Part shown: piece by piece, positions 24,346 through 31,506 of the stretch
Layout of the letters: each line of letters opens with the position of its first letter
How positions within the stretch are numbered: position 1 is the first letter of the stretch
Source: Bradyrhizobium sp. CCGE-LA001
GTDB taxonomy: Bacteria; Pseudomonadota; Alphaproteobacteria; Rhizobiales; Xanthobacteraceae
Direction of reading: 5' to 3'
Length of the DNA stretch: 64,000 bases
Assembly: GCF_000296215.2 (NCBI RefSeq)
Contig: NZ_CP013949.1
Location: 5,635,501-5,699,500, forward strand
Notes under the pieces: model-generated
What the model saw: only the letters and a program-made list of their open reading frames with translations
What the model was told of the DNA's origin: nothing
Database searches by the model: none
Translations under genes and position numbers: made by a program

Positions 24346-25229
24346 GTCAGGGGCTCCGTCACGCTGAGCGCACGATCAGCCAACAGGTCATTGAAATCCT
24401 TCCCCGGCGGCGGGCGCGCGATGCGAACCCGACGCCCCTCCTTGACCCAGCGCGACGCGGCGGCGTTGGCTGCCGCCTCCCCGGCCCGATCTGCGTCGGC
24501 CAGAATGACAATATCCCGCTCATCTGCAGGGAGGGCGAGCATCCGCATGCCCGAAGTCGAGAGCGCCGCCCAGGTGCGATGTCCCGTTGCCTGCATCGCC
24601 GACAGGCAAGTTTCGATCCCTTCTCCGACGAGCAGAACGTCGCCCTGACCGCCAAGGCGAACAATCCCCCCGCGGCAGGGACCCAACATCATCTTGGCGG
24701 TGTCGACGGGCGCCTTGGAGGTGCCATCGCGCGAGAGAAACGTGCGATGGATCGCACTCGGCGCGTCGCCAATTGCACTGGACACCAACGCGACCATGGC
24801 GGGCCAGCGCGCCCCCTCCGGGTGCCGCAGTCCGTGGTGAAAGCGAATGGCAGAGGGGATCGACCGCGTGATGCCACGCCGTCGCAGATAGATTTCGACC
24901 AGCGAGCCTTTCGCGCAGGTCGAGGCGTTCCAAATGCCTGCCGCCCACGATGAGCTGCACAAACCGCCAACTTTCGACACCGGCGTGACATCGGACTTAC
25001 GCGCTGCAACGACGCGCGAGCCCGGCCATACGCCGAGGCCCTTCAGAGCATCGATGACTGTCTTCTGATCGCAACCGCCGAAGCAATGCACAAGGACGAT
25101 GCCGTCCTGGCTGTAACCGAGTGAAAGGCTGCCGACCCGCTCCTCGTGGGCCGGGCAGCGACACATGAAGCCGCGTGCCGTTCGTTTGGCATCGCCGCAG
25201 GCCGAAGCGATCTGCTCGATAGAAATCAA
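24342..25229 (-). CDS. Toprim DNA primase of the element
   Basis: 295 residues. An N-terminal zinc finger of the CHC2 kind is visible (CRCPAHEE at 22-30, CFGGC about 25 residues later). The Toprim domain shows VLLVGEGIETCLSAMQATG, with the catalytic Glu, and then DIVILADADRAGEAAANAA, with the DxD metal site. It resembles DUF7146/Toprim primases of phage and integrative elements. The start is a TTG with GGAGAG just upstream; no ATG fits better. First large gene of the leftward replication operon. Confidence 0.85.
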   Translation of the reverse strand: MISIEQIASACGDAKRTARGFMCRCPAHEERVGSLSLGYSQDGIVLVHCFGGCDQKTVIDALKGLGVWPGSRVVAARKSDVTPVSKVGGLCSSSWAAGIWNASTCAKGSLVEIYLRRRGITRSIPSAIRFHHGLRHPEGARWPAMVALVSSAIGDAPSAIHRTFLSRDGTSKAPVDTAKMMLGPCRGGIVRLGGQGDVLLVGEGIETCLSAMQATGHRTWAALSTSGMRMLALPADERDIVILADADRAGEAAANAAASRWVKEGRRVRIARPPPGKDFNDLLADRALSVTEPLT

Positions 25230-25274
25230 ATGCGCTCTCCCGTTAGCGCCCGATCACTTCCACTCGCCCCCTCG

Positions 25275-25490
25275 TCAGCCGCTCAGCATACGTTCCAGCG
25301 CGTGCCGCGGAACGATCCAACGGCGCCCCACCCGGATGGCAGGCAACTCGCCGGAGTTCGCGGCGGCGTAGGCACTGCATTTCGAGAGGCCCAGAATTTC
25401 GCATCCCGCCTCTTCGACAGTGAACGTGGAGCGACCGTCCCAACGCTGATCGAGCACGCGGTGGCTCGTCGTGCTTTCAGAATTCGTCAT
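25275..25490 (-). CDS. Excisionase-like helix-turn-helix protein
   Basis: 71 residues with a MerR/excisionase-type winged helix: STFTVEEAGCEILGLSKCSAY, then LPAIRVGRRWIVPRHALER. This is the length and pattern of helix_turn_helix_17-like excisionase or plasmid regulator proteins. It lies 45 bases before the primase start, probably in one transcript, and is divergent from the RHH gene across a region with a palindrome. Likely regulates the replication operon or excision. Confidence 0.8.
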   Translation of the reverse strand: MTNSESTTSHRVLDQRWDGRSTFTVEEAGCEILGLSKCSAYAAANSGELPAIRVGRRWIVPRHALERMLSG

Positions 25491-25505
25491 GTTTAATCTG
25501 GTCCA

Positions 25506-25524
25506 GTTGACCCTTTATGTCAAC
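25506..25524. promoter_or_regulatory. Inverted repeat in the divergent control region
   Basis: GTTGAC and GTCAAC flank seven bases (GTTGACCCTTTATGTCAAC). On the minus strand TTGACA is a perfect -35 hexamer for the excisionase-primase operon; on the plus strand TTGACC faces the RHH gene. A symmetrical site overlapping both -35 boxes suits an operator bound by one of the two flanking regulators. Confidence 0.5.
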
Positions 25525-25564
25525 TATTGTAGGGCTACATGTATTCATATCAAGGGCTACCTCG

Positions 25565-26053
25565 TTGAAGCAGCAGCAGTTCAAAATCACCCTCGGCGAC
25601 GATCTCCGCGCGAAGCTTGATAGCTCCGCTGGGCTCAACCAGCGGTCGATTGCCGAGGAAATCCGCCAGCGTCTGGAGATGTCATTCGACATCCAGGGCG
25701 ATGGTCACACGCTCGATCTGATCTACGCGATCCTGTTCTTGGCGCACGAGGCGATGCGCGATTTCGGCACGACGTGGTGGGGCGATGAACGGGTGCGGGC
25801 TGCGTTCATGGCCGCCATCGCCGACCAGGTGATGAGCTATCCCATCGACGGCTCCGACCTGTCCGCGAAGCCATTGATCACCTTGGGAACGCGAGAGCAG
25901 CAGGCCGGGCCCGAAGATCCTCCTGAGGTCATTGGGCGCGCTATAGCCCGAAACTACCGTCGCAGGGTCAGACCGCTCGGTTTGCGATCTGACAAGTTCG
26001 ATATCCGCCGTTTTCGCGAATTGATGCAAAACGGGGAGAAGAACGAAGACTGA
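25565..26053 (+). CDS. Arc-like ribbon-helix-helix regulator of the element
   Basis: 162 residues if translation starts at the TTG at 25565, which has AAGGG at good spacing. An ATG at 25517 is in frame but sits inside the promoter region without ribosome site. The N-terminus QQFKITLGDDLRAKLDSSAG followed by LNQRSIAEEIRQRLEM is an Arc-type ribbon-helix-helix DNA-binding domain. The C-terminal 110 residues are of unknown type. Divergent from the excisionase-like gene; probably a repressor of the element's control region. Confidence 0.75.
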   Translation: MKQQQFKITLGDDLRAKLDSSAGLNQRSIAEEIRQRLEMSFDIQGDGHTLDLIYAILFLAHEAMRDFGTTWWGDERVRAAFMAAIADQVMSYPIDGSDLSAKPLITLGTREQQAGPEDPPEVIGRAIARNYRRRVRPLGLRSDKFDIRRFRELMQNGEKNED

Positions 26054-26084
26054 GTGGCACACCGGGCCTTGAGGGAAGTTCGTA

Positions 26085-26390
26085 ATGACCAGAGCAAAGC
26101 CCGCACCTACCGAGATGATCCCCGACCAAGCGCTCAAGTCCGCTGCCCGCCGCATGCTCAACGAGCAGCAGGTGCTGGACATCATCCCCGTGAGCCGCAC
26201 CACGCTGTACCGCATGGAGAAGGCAGGCCGGTTTCCGAAGTCCACCTACATCAGCCCGAACCGCCGCGTCTGGTACGAGGACCAGATCGTCGCTTGGCAG
26301 AATGTGGTCGATGAGTTTGATCCGCACCGGTCCCGGGGCAAGGGACGGCGGGCAAGTGCTGCTATGGGGCGCAAACCGGACGCACACTGA
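26085..26390 (+). CDS. AlpA-family phage regulatory protein
   Basis: 101 residues with the AlpA pattern: LNEQQVLDIIPVSRTTLYR, MEKAGRFPKSTYISPNRRV, then W-x-E-D-Q-I and a basic tail. AlpA-like proteins are small winged-helix activators or excisionases controlling integrase genes of P4-like and other integrative elements. It lies 31 bases after the RHH gene on the same strand. It is the rightmost recognisable gene of the element. Confidence 0.85.
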   Translation: MTRAKPAPTEMIPDQALKSAARRMLNEQQVLDIIPVSRTTLYRMEKAGRFPKSTYISPNRRVWYEDQIVAWQNVVDEFDPHRSRGKGRRASAAMGRKPDAH

Positions 26391-26573
26391 GGCGCCGGCG
26401 ACGTTCCGGTTGCCCCAAATGCGAAATTCCAGCCGGGAGATGATTGATCTCAAGACCTTAATCTCCCCGGCCAATACCCGGCAGCCTAGCGTGCAGGGCT
26501 CTCCCCGAGTAAGCGCCGCGCGGCTGGCGGCAAACAGCAGCCGAGTCGACCCAAAAATTTTTCGCTCAGCCCC
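26391..26573. other. Junction between mobile element and groESL
   Basis: Short non-coding junction. GGGAGAT (26435-26441) and ATCTCCC (26461-26467) form a seven-base inverted repeat with a 19-base centre and no T-run. This could be a recombination site or a weak terminator for the AlpA gene. The right boundary of the element should be here. Confidence 0.35.
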
Positions 26574-26600
26574 CTTGAACAGAAAATCACCCGCCCCTAG
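26574..26600 (+). promoter_or_regulatory. Sigma-32-like heat-shock promoter of groESL
   Basis: CTTGAA at 26574-26579, 14 bases, then CCCCTAG at 26594-26600. This closely fits the RpoH consensus (CTTGAA, 13-15 bases, CCCCAT-like). Transcription would begin about 26607, giving a leader of some 65 bases. No CIRCE (TTAGCACTC-N9-GAGTGCTAA) is present. Confidence 0.75.
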
Positions 26601-26673
26601 GTCGTTTTCCGCCCGGGGGCCGGTTCCGGACCCGGATTTTGGACATCGCTGAACCTACTCAAGGAGGATGTGC

Positions 26674-26988
26674 ATGCATTTCCGCCCGTTGCACGACCGT
26701 GTGCTCGTGTGCCGCATCGATGCCGAGGAGAAGACCGCCGGCGGCATCATCATTCCGGATACCGCCAGGGAGAAGCCGCAGCAGGGCGAGATCATCGCCG
26801 TCGGGCCGGGTGGGCGTAACGAGCACGGTCAGCTCATGCCACTTGACGTCAAGGTCGGCGACCGCGTGCTGTTCGGGAAATGGTCGGGCACCGAGGTCAA
26901 GATCGACGGCGAGGAGCTCTTGATCATGAAGGAAAGCGATCTTCTCGGCGTGGCCGAACAGGCCGGCACGCTGAAGAAGGCGGCGTAA
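26674..26988 (+). CDS. groES: Co-chaperonin GroES
   Basis: 104 residues. The ATG at 26674 is preferred over that at 26668 because GGAGG directly abuts the earlier one. The protein shows the GroES signature: MHFRPLHDRVLVCRIDAEE, the mobile loop KTAGGIIIPDTAREKPQ, and GKWSGTEVKIDGEELLIM. It caps GroEL as a heptamer in the cytoplasm and closes the folding chamber. It is followed 33 bases later by groEL in one transcript. Rhizobiales often have several groESL copies; which one this is cannot be told here. Confidence 0.97.
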   Translation: MHFRPLHDRVLVCRIDAEEKTAGGIIIPDTAREKPQQGEIIAVGPGGRNEHGQLMPLDVKVGDRVLFGKWSGTEVKIDGEELLIMKESDLLGVAEQAGTLKKAA

Positions 26989-27021
26989 CTGACAGTCATC
27001 GAACAGAAAGGAGTTTGCACC

Positions 27022-28641
27022 ATGGCTGCCAAGGACGTGAAGTTCGCGACCGAGGCCCGCGAGCGCATGCTGCGGGGCGTCGACACACTGGCGAATGCGG
27101 TGAAGGTCACGCTCGGTCCAAAGGGACGCAACGTCGTCATTGAGAAATCGTTCGGCGCGCCGCGCATCACCAAGGATGGCGTCACCGTCGCCAAGGAGAT
27201 CGAACTGGAGGACAAGTTCGAGAACATGGGCGCCCAGATGGTGCGCGAGGTTGCGTCGAAGACCAATGATCTCGCCGGAGACGGCACCACCACGGCAACC
27301 GTATTGGCGCAGGCCATCGTCAAGGAAGGTGCCAAGGCCGTCGCGGCCGGCATGAACCCGATGGATCTCAAGCGCGGCATCGATCTCGCCGTGGAAGCTA
27401 TCGTGTCCGATCTCAAGTCCCACGCCAAGAAGGTCACCTCGAACGACGAGATCGCCCAGGTCGGCACCATCTCCGCCAACGGCGATACCGAGATCGGCCG
27501 CTTCCTGGCGGAGGCCATGCAGAAGGTCGGCAACGAGGGCGTGATCACGGTCGAGGAAGCCAAGAGCCTGAACACCGAGCTCGAGGTTGTGGAGGGCATG
27601 CAGTTCGACCGCGGCTATGTCTCGCCCTATTTCGTCACCAATGCTGAGAAGATGCGGGTGGAGCTCGATGATCCCTATGTGCTGATCCACGAGAAGAAGC
27701 TGTCCGGCCTACAGACGATGTTGCCGCTGCTCGAACAGGTCGTGCAATCCGGCAAGCCGCTCCTGATCATCGCGGAGGAGGTCGAGGGCGAGGCGCTGGC
27801 GACACTGGTGGTCAATCGCCTGCGCGGCGGCTTGAAGGTGGCCGCAGTCAAGGCGCCCGGCTTCGGCGATCGCCGCAAGGCGATGCTGGAGGACATCGCC
27901 ATCCTCACCGGCGGCACCGTCATCTCCGAAGATCTCGGCATCAAGCTCGAGAAGGTCTCCGTGAAGATGCTGGGCCGCGCCAAGAAGGTCGTGATCGACA
28001 AAGAAAATACCACCATCGTCGACGGGGCCGGTGCCAAGAAGGACATCGAGGCGAGGAGCCAGCAGATCAGGGCTCAGATCGAGGAAACCACCTCGGACTA
28101 CGACCGCGGGAAGCTTCAGGAGCGCCTGGCCAAGCTCGCGGGCGGCGTCGCGGTGATCCGTGTCGGCGGCGCGACCGAGGTCGAGGTGAAAGAACGCAAG
28201 GACCGCGTGGACGACGCCCTGCATGCGACGCGGGCTGCCGTCGAGGAAGGCATCCTGCCTGGCGGCGGCGTCGCGCTGCTGCGCGCCTTCAAGGCGCTGG
28301 ATGGGGTCAAGACCGCCAATGCCGACCAGAAGGCCGGCGTCGACATCGTGCGCCGCGCCATCCAGGTGCCCGCCCGCCAGATCGTGCAGAATGCGGGCGA
28401 GGACGGTTCCGTCGTCGTCGGCAAGCTGCTTGAAAACGAAACCTACACGTGGGGCTTCAATGCCGCGACCGGCGAGTACCAGGACATGGTGCAGGCCGGC
28501 GTGATCGATCCTGCCAAGGTGGTGCGCACCGCCTTGCAGGACGCGGCCTCCGTGGCTTCGCTGCTCATCACGACTGAAGCGCTGGTCGCCGACAAGCCGA
28601 AGAAGGGGGAAGCAGCAAGCGCTCCCGCCATGGACTTCTGA
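27022..28641 (+). CDS. groEL: Chaperonin GroEL
   Basis: 539 residues with AAAGGAG upstream. All landmarks are present: VTLGPKGRNVVIEKSFGAP, the ATP-binding VAKEIELEDKFENMGAQ, the catalytic loop AGDGTTTATVLAQAIVKEG and the SVASLLITTEALVAD end. The C-terminus is KGEAASAPAMDF and lacks the usual GGM repeats, so the unstructured tail at the bottom of the chamber is short. Forms a double heptamer ring that folds proteins with ATP. Operon with groES; a clear terminator follows ten bases after the stop. Confidence 0.98.
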   Translation: MAAKDVKFATEARERMLRGVDTLANAVKVTLGPKGRNVVIEKSFGAPRITKDGVTVAKEIELEDKFENMGAQMVREVASKTNDLAGDGTTTATVLAQAIVKEGAKAVAAGMNPMDLKRGIDLAVEAIVSDLKSHAKKVTSNDEIAQVGTISANGDTEIGRFLAEAMQKVGNEGVITVEEAKSLNTELEVVEGMQFDRGYVSPYFVTNAEKMRVELDDPYVLIHEKKLSGLQTMLPLLEQVVQSGKPLLIIAEEVEGEALATLVVNRLRGGLKVAAVKAPGFGDRRKAMLEDIAILTGGTVISEDLGIKLEKVSVKMLGRAKKVVIDKENTTIVDGAGAKKDIEARSQQIRAQIEETTSDYDRGKLQERLAKLAGGVAVIRVGGATEVEVKERKDRVDDALHATRAAVEEGILPGGGVALLRAFKALDGVKTANADQKAGVDIVRRAIQVPARQIVQNAGEDGSVVVGKLLENETYTWGFNAATGEYQDMVQAGVIDPAKVVRTALQDAASVASLLITTEALVADKPKKGEAASAPAMDF

Positions 28642-28651
28642 GACGAGCGAA

Positions 28652-28677
28652 CCCGGCCGAACGGCCGGGCTCTTTTC
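28652..28677 (+). terminator. Rho-independent terminator after groEL
   Basis: CCCGGCCG, two bases, CGGCCGGG, then CTCTTTTCC. Ten bases after the groEL stop. Confidence 0.85.
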
Positions 28678-28720
28678 CAAACGCTCAATCGGATCTGTTT
28701 TCGAACGAAAGGAGGATGAG

Positions 28721-29056
28721 ATGACCAAGAATCATGCTTTCTCCGCTTGCGCGGAGAACACCCGCAACATGCTGCGGCACATGGCGGCCATGGCCGTCGG
28801 TGCCGGCCTTTCGCTGGTGCCCTTTGCAGCCTATGGTGCCGAGAGCCCCAGCTCTGACCGGAGCACAGCGGACACTTTCGAACGGTTGACGCTGCCGCCT
28901 ATCCCATACCTCGACACGATGCCGTGGGCGAACTGGGAGCGGACCAACGCCACCATCAAGGTGGATACGCTGCTCTCACCGGTTCTTGGGCCATCGGGTA
29001 TTCGTCTCGACGCGACTCCGCACGATCAGGCCCGCCCACAACCCGCCATGAGCTGA
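28721..29056 (+). CDS. Exported hypothetical protein
   Basis: 111 residues with AAAGGAGGATGAG directly before the ATG. A long n-region precedes a hydrophobic core (HMAAMAVGAGLSLVPFAAYG) ending near AYGA-ES, a Sec-type signal peptide. The mature part of about 70 residues contains FERLTLPPIPYLDTMPWAN and KVDTLLSPVLGPSGI. Proteins with this PPIPYLDTMPW-like segment occur beside groESL in other rhizobia as far as I recall, but no function is known. Probably transcribed separately after the terminator. Confidence 0.65.
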   Translation: MTKNHAFSACAENTRNMLRHMAAMAVGAGLSLVPFAAYGAESPSSDRSTADTFERLTLPPIPYLDTMPWANWERTNATIKVDTLLSPVLGPSGIRLDATPHDQARPQPAMS

Positions 29057-29206
29057 GGCGTCGGAGCGGTCGCCGGGCCGCTCCGCTGTCGATCGACGTG
29101 CGCTGCCGAGAGCAGTCGTGCCTAGGGGCGAGCAACGAAGCGACGCAGCGCCGCTCGTTGCTCATGCAGTAGCTCTCACGCTCGAGTGAAGGGAGGAGGA
29201 TGGGAG

Positions 29207-29440
29207 ATGAGAGGCGTCATTGTTGGAGTTGCTTTGTGGGGAATGGTGAACGTCCTCCAAGCCAAGGAGACGGAGCTTCCGCGCGGAGAGGTACGGAGTT
29301 CGGCCGTGCCCACCCGGCAGCTTGCGACCAGCTCCGCTGCGGTCTCACGCAGCGATATTGAGAGACCGCGCCGCAATGGGCGCCGGAGCGCCGGCTTTTC
29401 GGCCGAGAGTATTGTCCCTGACATCTGCGCCGGGTGCTGA
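29207..29440 (+). CDS. Short exported hypothetical protein overlapping rpoH end
   Basis: 77 residues. GGAGGATGGGAG precedes the ATG at 29207. The first 20 residues (RGVIVGVALWGMVNVLQA) look like a signal peptide. The rest is Arg/Ser-rich without recognisable motif. Its last 96 bases overlap the convergent sigma factor gene's 3' end, which argues for caution. Only the ribosome site and signal peptide support it. Confidence 0.4.
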   Translation: MRGVIVGVALWGMVNVLQAKETELPRGEVRSSAVPTRQLATSSAAVSRSDIERPRRNGRRSAGFSAESIVPDICAGC

Positions 29441-30352
29441 TCGGCCTTCTGGCCAATCAGCAGTTTTTGCCCTCATTGGTTCGAGCTCTGTCAGAAGGAC
29501 GCAGACCTTTGTTTTGATCCGTTGCAGCGCGCGCTGCTCGATCTGCCGGATTCGCTCGCGCGAGATGCCGAACTGGCCGGCAAGCTCCTCCAGAGTTTTT
29601 TGCGGTTCGTCCAGATATCGTGCCCTGATAATGCTCTGCTCGCGTGCAGTCAGTGCGGCAAGGGCTTCGGCGAGAGCGGTCCTCTCCCGTTCGCGGTCGC
29701 TCGCCTGCAGCAGCAGGCTTTCAGGATCGGGAGAGGGGTCCACCAGGCGATCCTGCCACTCGTCTCCCTCGGTGTCGGCGCTGAGCGAGACGTTGAGGGA
29801 GATATCGCCGCGCAGCCGGCCGTCCATCTCAACCACGTCGACTTCCCTGATGTTGAGGCTGCCGGCGATCTGCTTGAGCTGATCGGCACGCAAATTGCCA
29901 TCCTCCGCAACGGCCAGCCTGCTCTTCAGTTTTCGCAGGTTGAAGAACAGCTTCTTCTGCGCTGCCGTGGTGCCGAGCTTGACCAGTGACCATGACCGGA
30001 GGATGTACTCCTGCACTGCGGCCTTGATCCACCACGAAGCATAAGTCGCGAGCCGGAAGCCCTTCTCCGGATCGAACCGCTTGACAGCGAGCATCAGCCC
30101 GACATTGGCCTCGGAGATGAGGTCGGCGACGGCGAGGCCATAGCGGCGATGTTGAAGCGCGATTTTCGCCGCCAGCCGCAGGTGGCTGGTCACCAGCCGG
30201 TAAGCCGCCTCCGGATCGCCGCAGTCACGCAGGCGGCGCGCATATTCGATTTCTTCCGGTGCCTCGAGCAGCGGAAATCGATGGATCTCATTCAGATACC
30301 GGGACAACCCGCGTTCGGAATGGATCGCAGGCAGCGACGAGATAGTCAGCAT
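29345..30352 (-). CDS. rpoH: RNA polymerase heat-shock sigma factor, RpoH family
   Basis: 335 residues from the ATG at 30352, which has GAGGAG upstream. Region 2 is clear: DLISEANVGLMLAVKRFDPE followed by FRLATYASWWIKAAVQEYI. The RpoH box is present as QKKLFFNLRKLKSRL near residue 135. Region 4 ends with ISRERIRQIEQRALQRIKT, the -35-recognising helix-turn-helix. It is about 35 residues longer than typical RpoH because of a Pro/Ala/Arg tail after region 4, which could matter for stability. It would direct transcription of promoters such as that before groES. Rhizobia carry two or three RpoH paralogues; this one lies inside a heat-shock gene island. Confidence 0.92.
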   Translation of the reverse strand: MLTISSLPAIHSERGLSRYLNEIHRFPLLEAPEEIEYARRLRDCGDPEAAYRLVTSHLRLAAKIALQHRRYGLAVADLISEANVGLMLAVKRFDPEKGFRLATYASWWIKAAVQEYILRSWSLVKLGTTAAQKKLFFNLRKLKSRLAVAEDGNLRADQLKQIAGSLNIREVDVVEMDGRLRGDISLNVSLSADTEGDEWQDRLVDPSPDPESLLLQASDRERERTALAEALAALTAREQSIIRARYLDEPQKTLEELAGQFGISRERIRQIEQRALQRIKTKVCVLLTELEPMRAKTADWPEGRSAPGADVRDNTLGRKAGAPAPIAARSLNIAA

Positions 30353-30743
30353 CGGTCGCTCCTCACCGAGACAGCAATTTGAGCGCAGGTCTTTCTCATG
30401 TCCAAATTCTCCAAAGAGCAAGATGGTCAGAACCACCGATCCCCCTGATTCGCTGAGCCCAATCAGGCGCTCGGATACCTCAGGCCGGTGATGCCTCTAG
30501 AATTTGAAAATGGAAGGAATGTTCCAGCGCCAATGATGCTCGTCGATGGTAAACACCGGGCGCTTGGCCGGCGAGATTCGTTGTCTCTTCTCTGCGGCAG
30601 CTGGTCTCTTGAAACGCAAGGCAGTCATCCTACCTTGCTGCGTGCGCGCGGTGGTCTGCGTGCACTGGTCTCAGTTATGCACCGGATGGCTTGGAAGAAG
30701 CTTGTGCGGATTGGAGCTGGGCGTCTGGTATGTGGAGAGGTCC

Positions 30744-31187
30744 ATGAATGTTGGCCATCAACATCAGTCAACCGCTGCAGCGCGAGAGATCGTGACTCCG
30801 CCGACGAGATTGCCTTTCCCGGCCGACGCGCACGCACTCATCTTCGAAGCGGCGACTTCCGTCATGACCTCAGCCGTGCGGCGGAGAAGGCCGTGGAAGC
30901 TCCTATTCGAACGCCGCTCGGCGCTGCGGATCGAACCTTTGATGGGTTGGACCGAGGACGACGATCCCCTTGCCCAGGTGGAACTGTCCTTTCCATCCGC
31001 AGACGCTGCGGTTGGTTATGCGCGATGCCAGGGGCTCGACTATACCGTGCTCGGGCCGCCGGTTCATGAGCTGCATGTTGCTTCAGAGATCCACGCACCA
31101 GAGTGTCCGAGCCCCGATGACCGACAGATCGGTGCCGCCAGGTCGGCTGCTCCCGCAGCGGAGCGCGATCGCAAATTGGCTGCCTAG
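30744..31187 (+). CDS. NDUFS4-like complex I accessory protein (ETC complex I subunit region)
   Basis: 147 residues from the ATG at 30744 with GGAGAGG upstream. The central part has the PF04800 pattern: WKLLFERRSALRIEPLMGW, then DDDPLAQVELSFPSADAAVG and a final YTVLGPP. In alphaproteobacteria the housekeeping relative is a peripheral subunit of NADH:ubiquinone oxidoreductase on the cytoplasmic side. Here it sits outside any nuo operon, between rpoH and ftsH, and carries an extra Ser/Ala-rich C-terminus of about 35 residues. A stress-specific variant of the subunit is a reasonable inference, unproven. Confidence 0.75.
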   Translation: MNVGHQHQSTAAAREIVTPPTRLPFPADAHALIFEAATSVMTSAVRRRRPWKLLFERRSALRIEPLMGWTEDDDPLAQVELSFPSADAAVGYARCQGLDYTVLGPPVHELHVASEIHAPECPSPDDRQIGAARSAAPAAERDRKLAA

Positions 31188-31225
31188 TAAGAGGACGCGG
31201 CGAACACGCATGCTCGGTTCGTGGG

Positions 31226-31459
31226 ATGGTCAATTACCGTGATCTCGTCAGCGCAGCTCTCGCGCTGTTTTGTGCCGGCGTGATGTTGGTGGCCGGTCAT
31301 CTCTTGATCGAATGGCACGCCAGGCAGTCCAATTCCGGCATGGGATTGGAAGCGCCCAAGAGGGAAGGCCCGGCTTTGCCGGTGATCTCCAACGGTTCGT
31401 CAACAAAACGAAAGATGATCGAGCTTCCAGCCGAGTTCCGGCGGAAGCGGGACGTGTAA
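31226..31459 (+). CDS. Small single-pass membrane protein
   Basis: 77 residues. Residues 7-28 (VSAALALFCAGVMLVAGHLLI) form one transmembrane helix. The remainder is soluble and basic, ending KRKMIELPAEFRRKRDV. No good Shine-Dalgarno is present. It lies 38 bases after the NDUFS4-like gene on the same strand and may share its transcript. Next to FtsH, itself membrane-bound, a link is possible but speculative. Confidence 0.5.
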   Translation: MVNYRDLVSAALALFCAGVMLVAGHLLIEWHARQSNSGMGLEAPKREGPALPVISNGSSTKRKMIELPAEFRRKRDV

Positions 31460-31506
31460 AGCCTCTCTTGCAGACCGGGGGGAATGCCCTTCGCTGGTCG
31501 CGAAGC

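Noticed and set aside
26435..26467. Possible CIRCE element before groES
   Set aside because: The inverted repeat is GGGAGAT/ATCTCCC with a 19-base centre; CIRCE needs TTAGCACTC-N9-GAGTGCTAA, which is absent. The sigma-32-like promoter explains control better.
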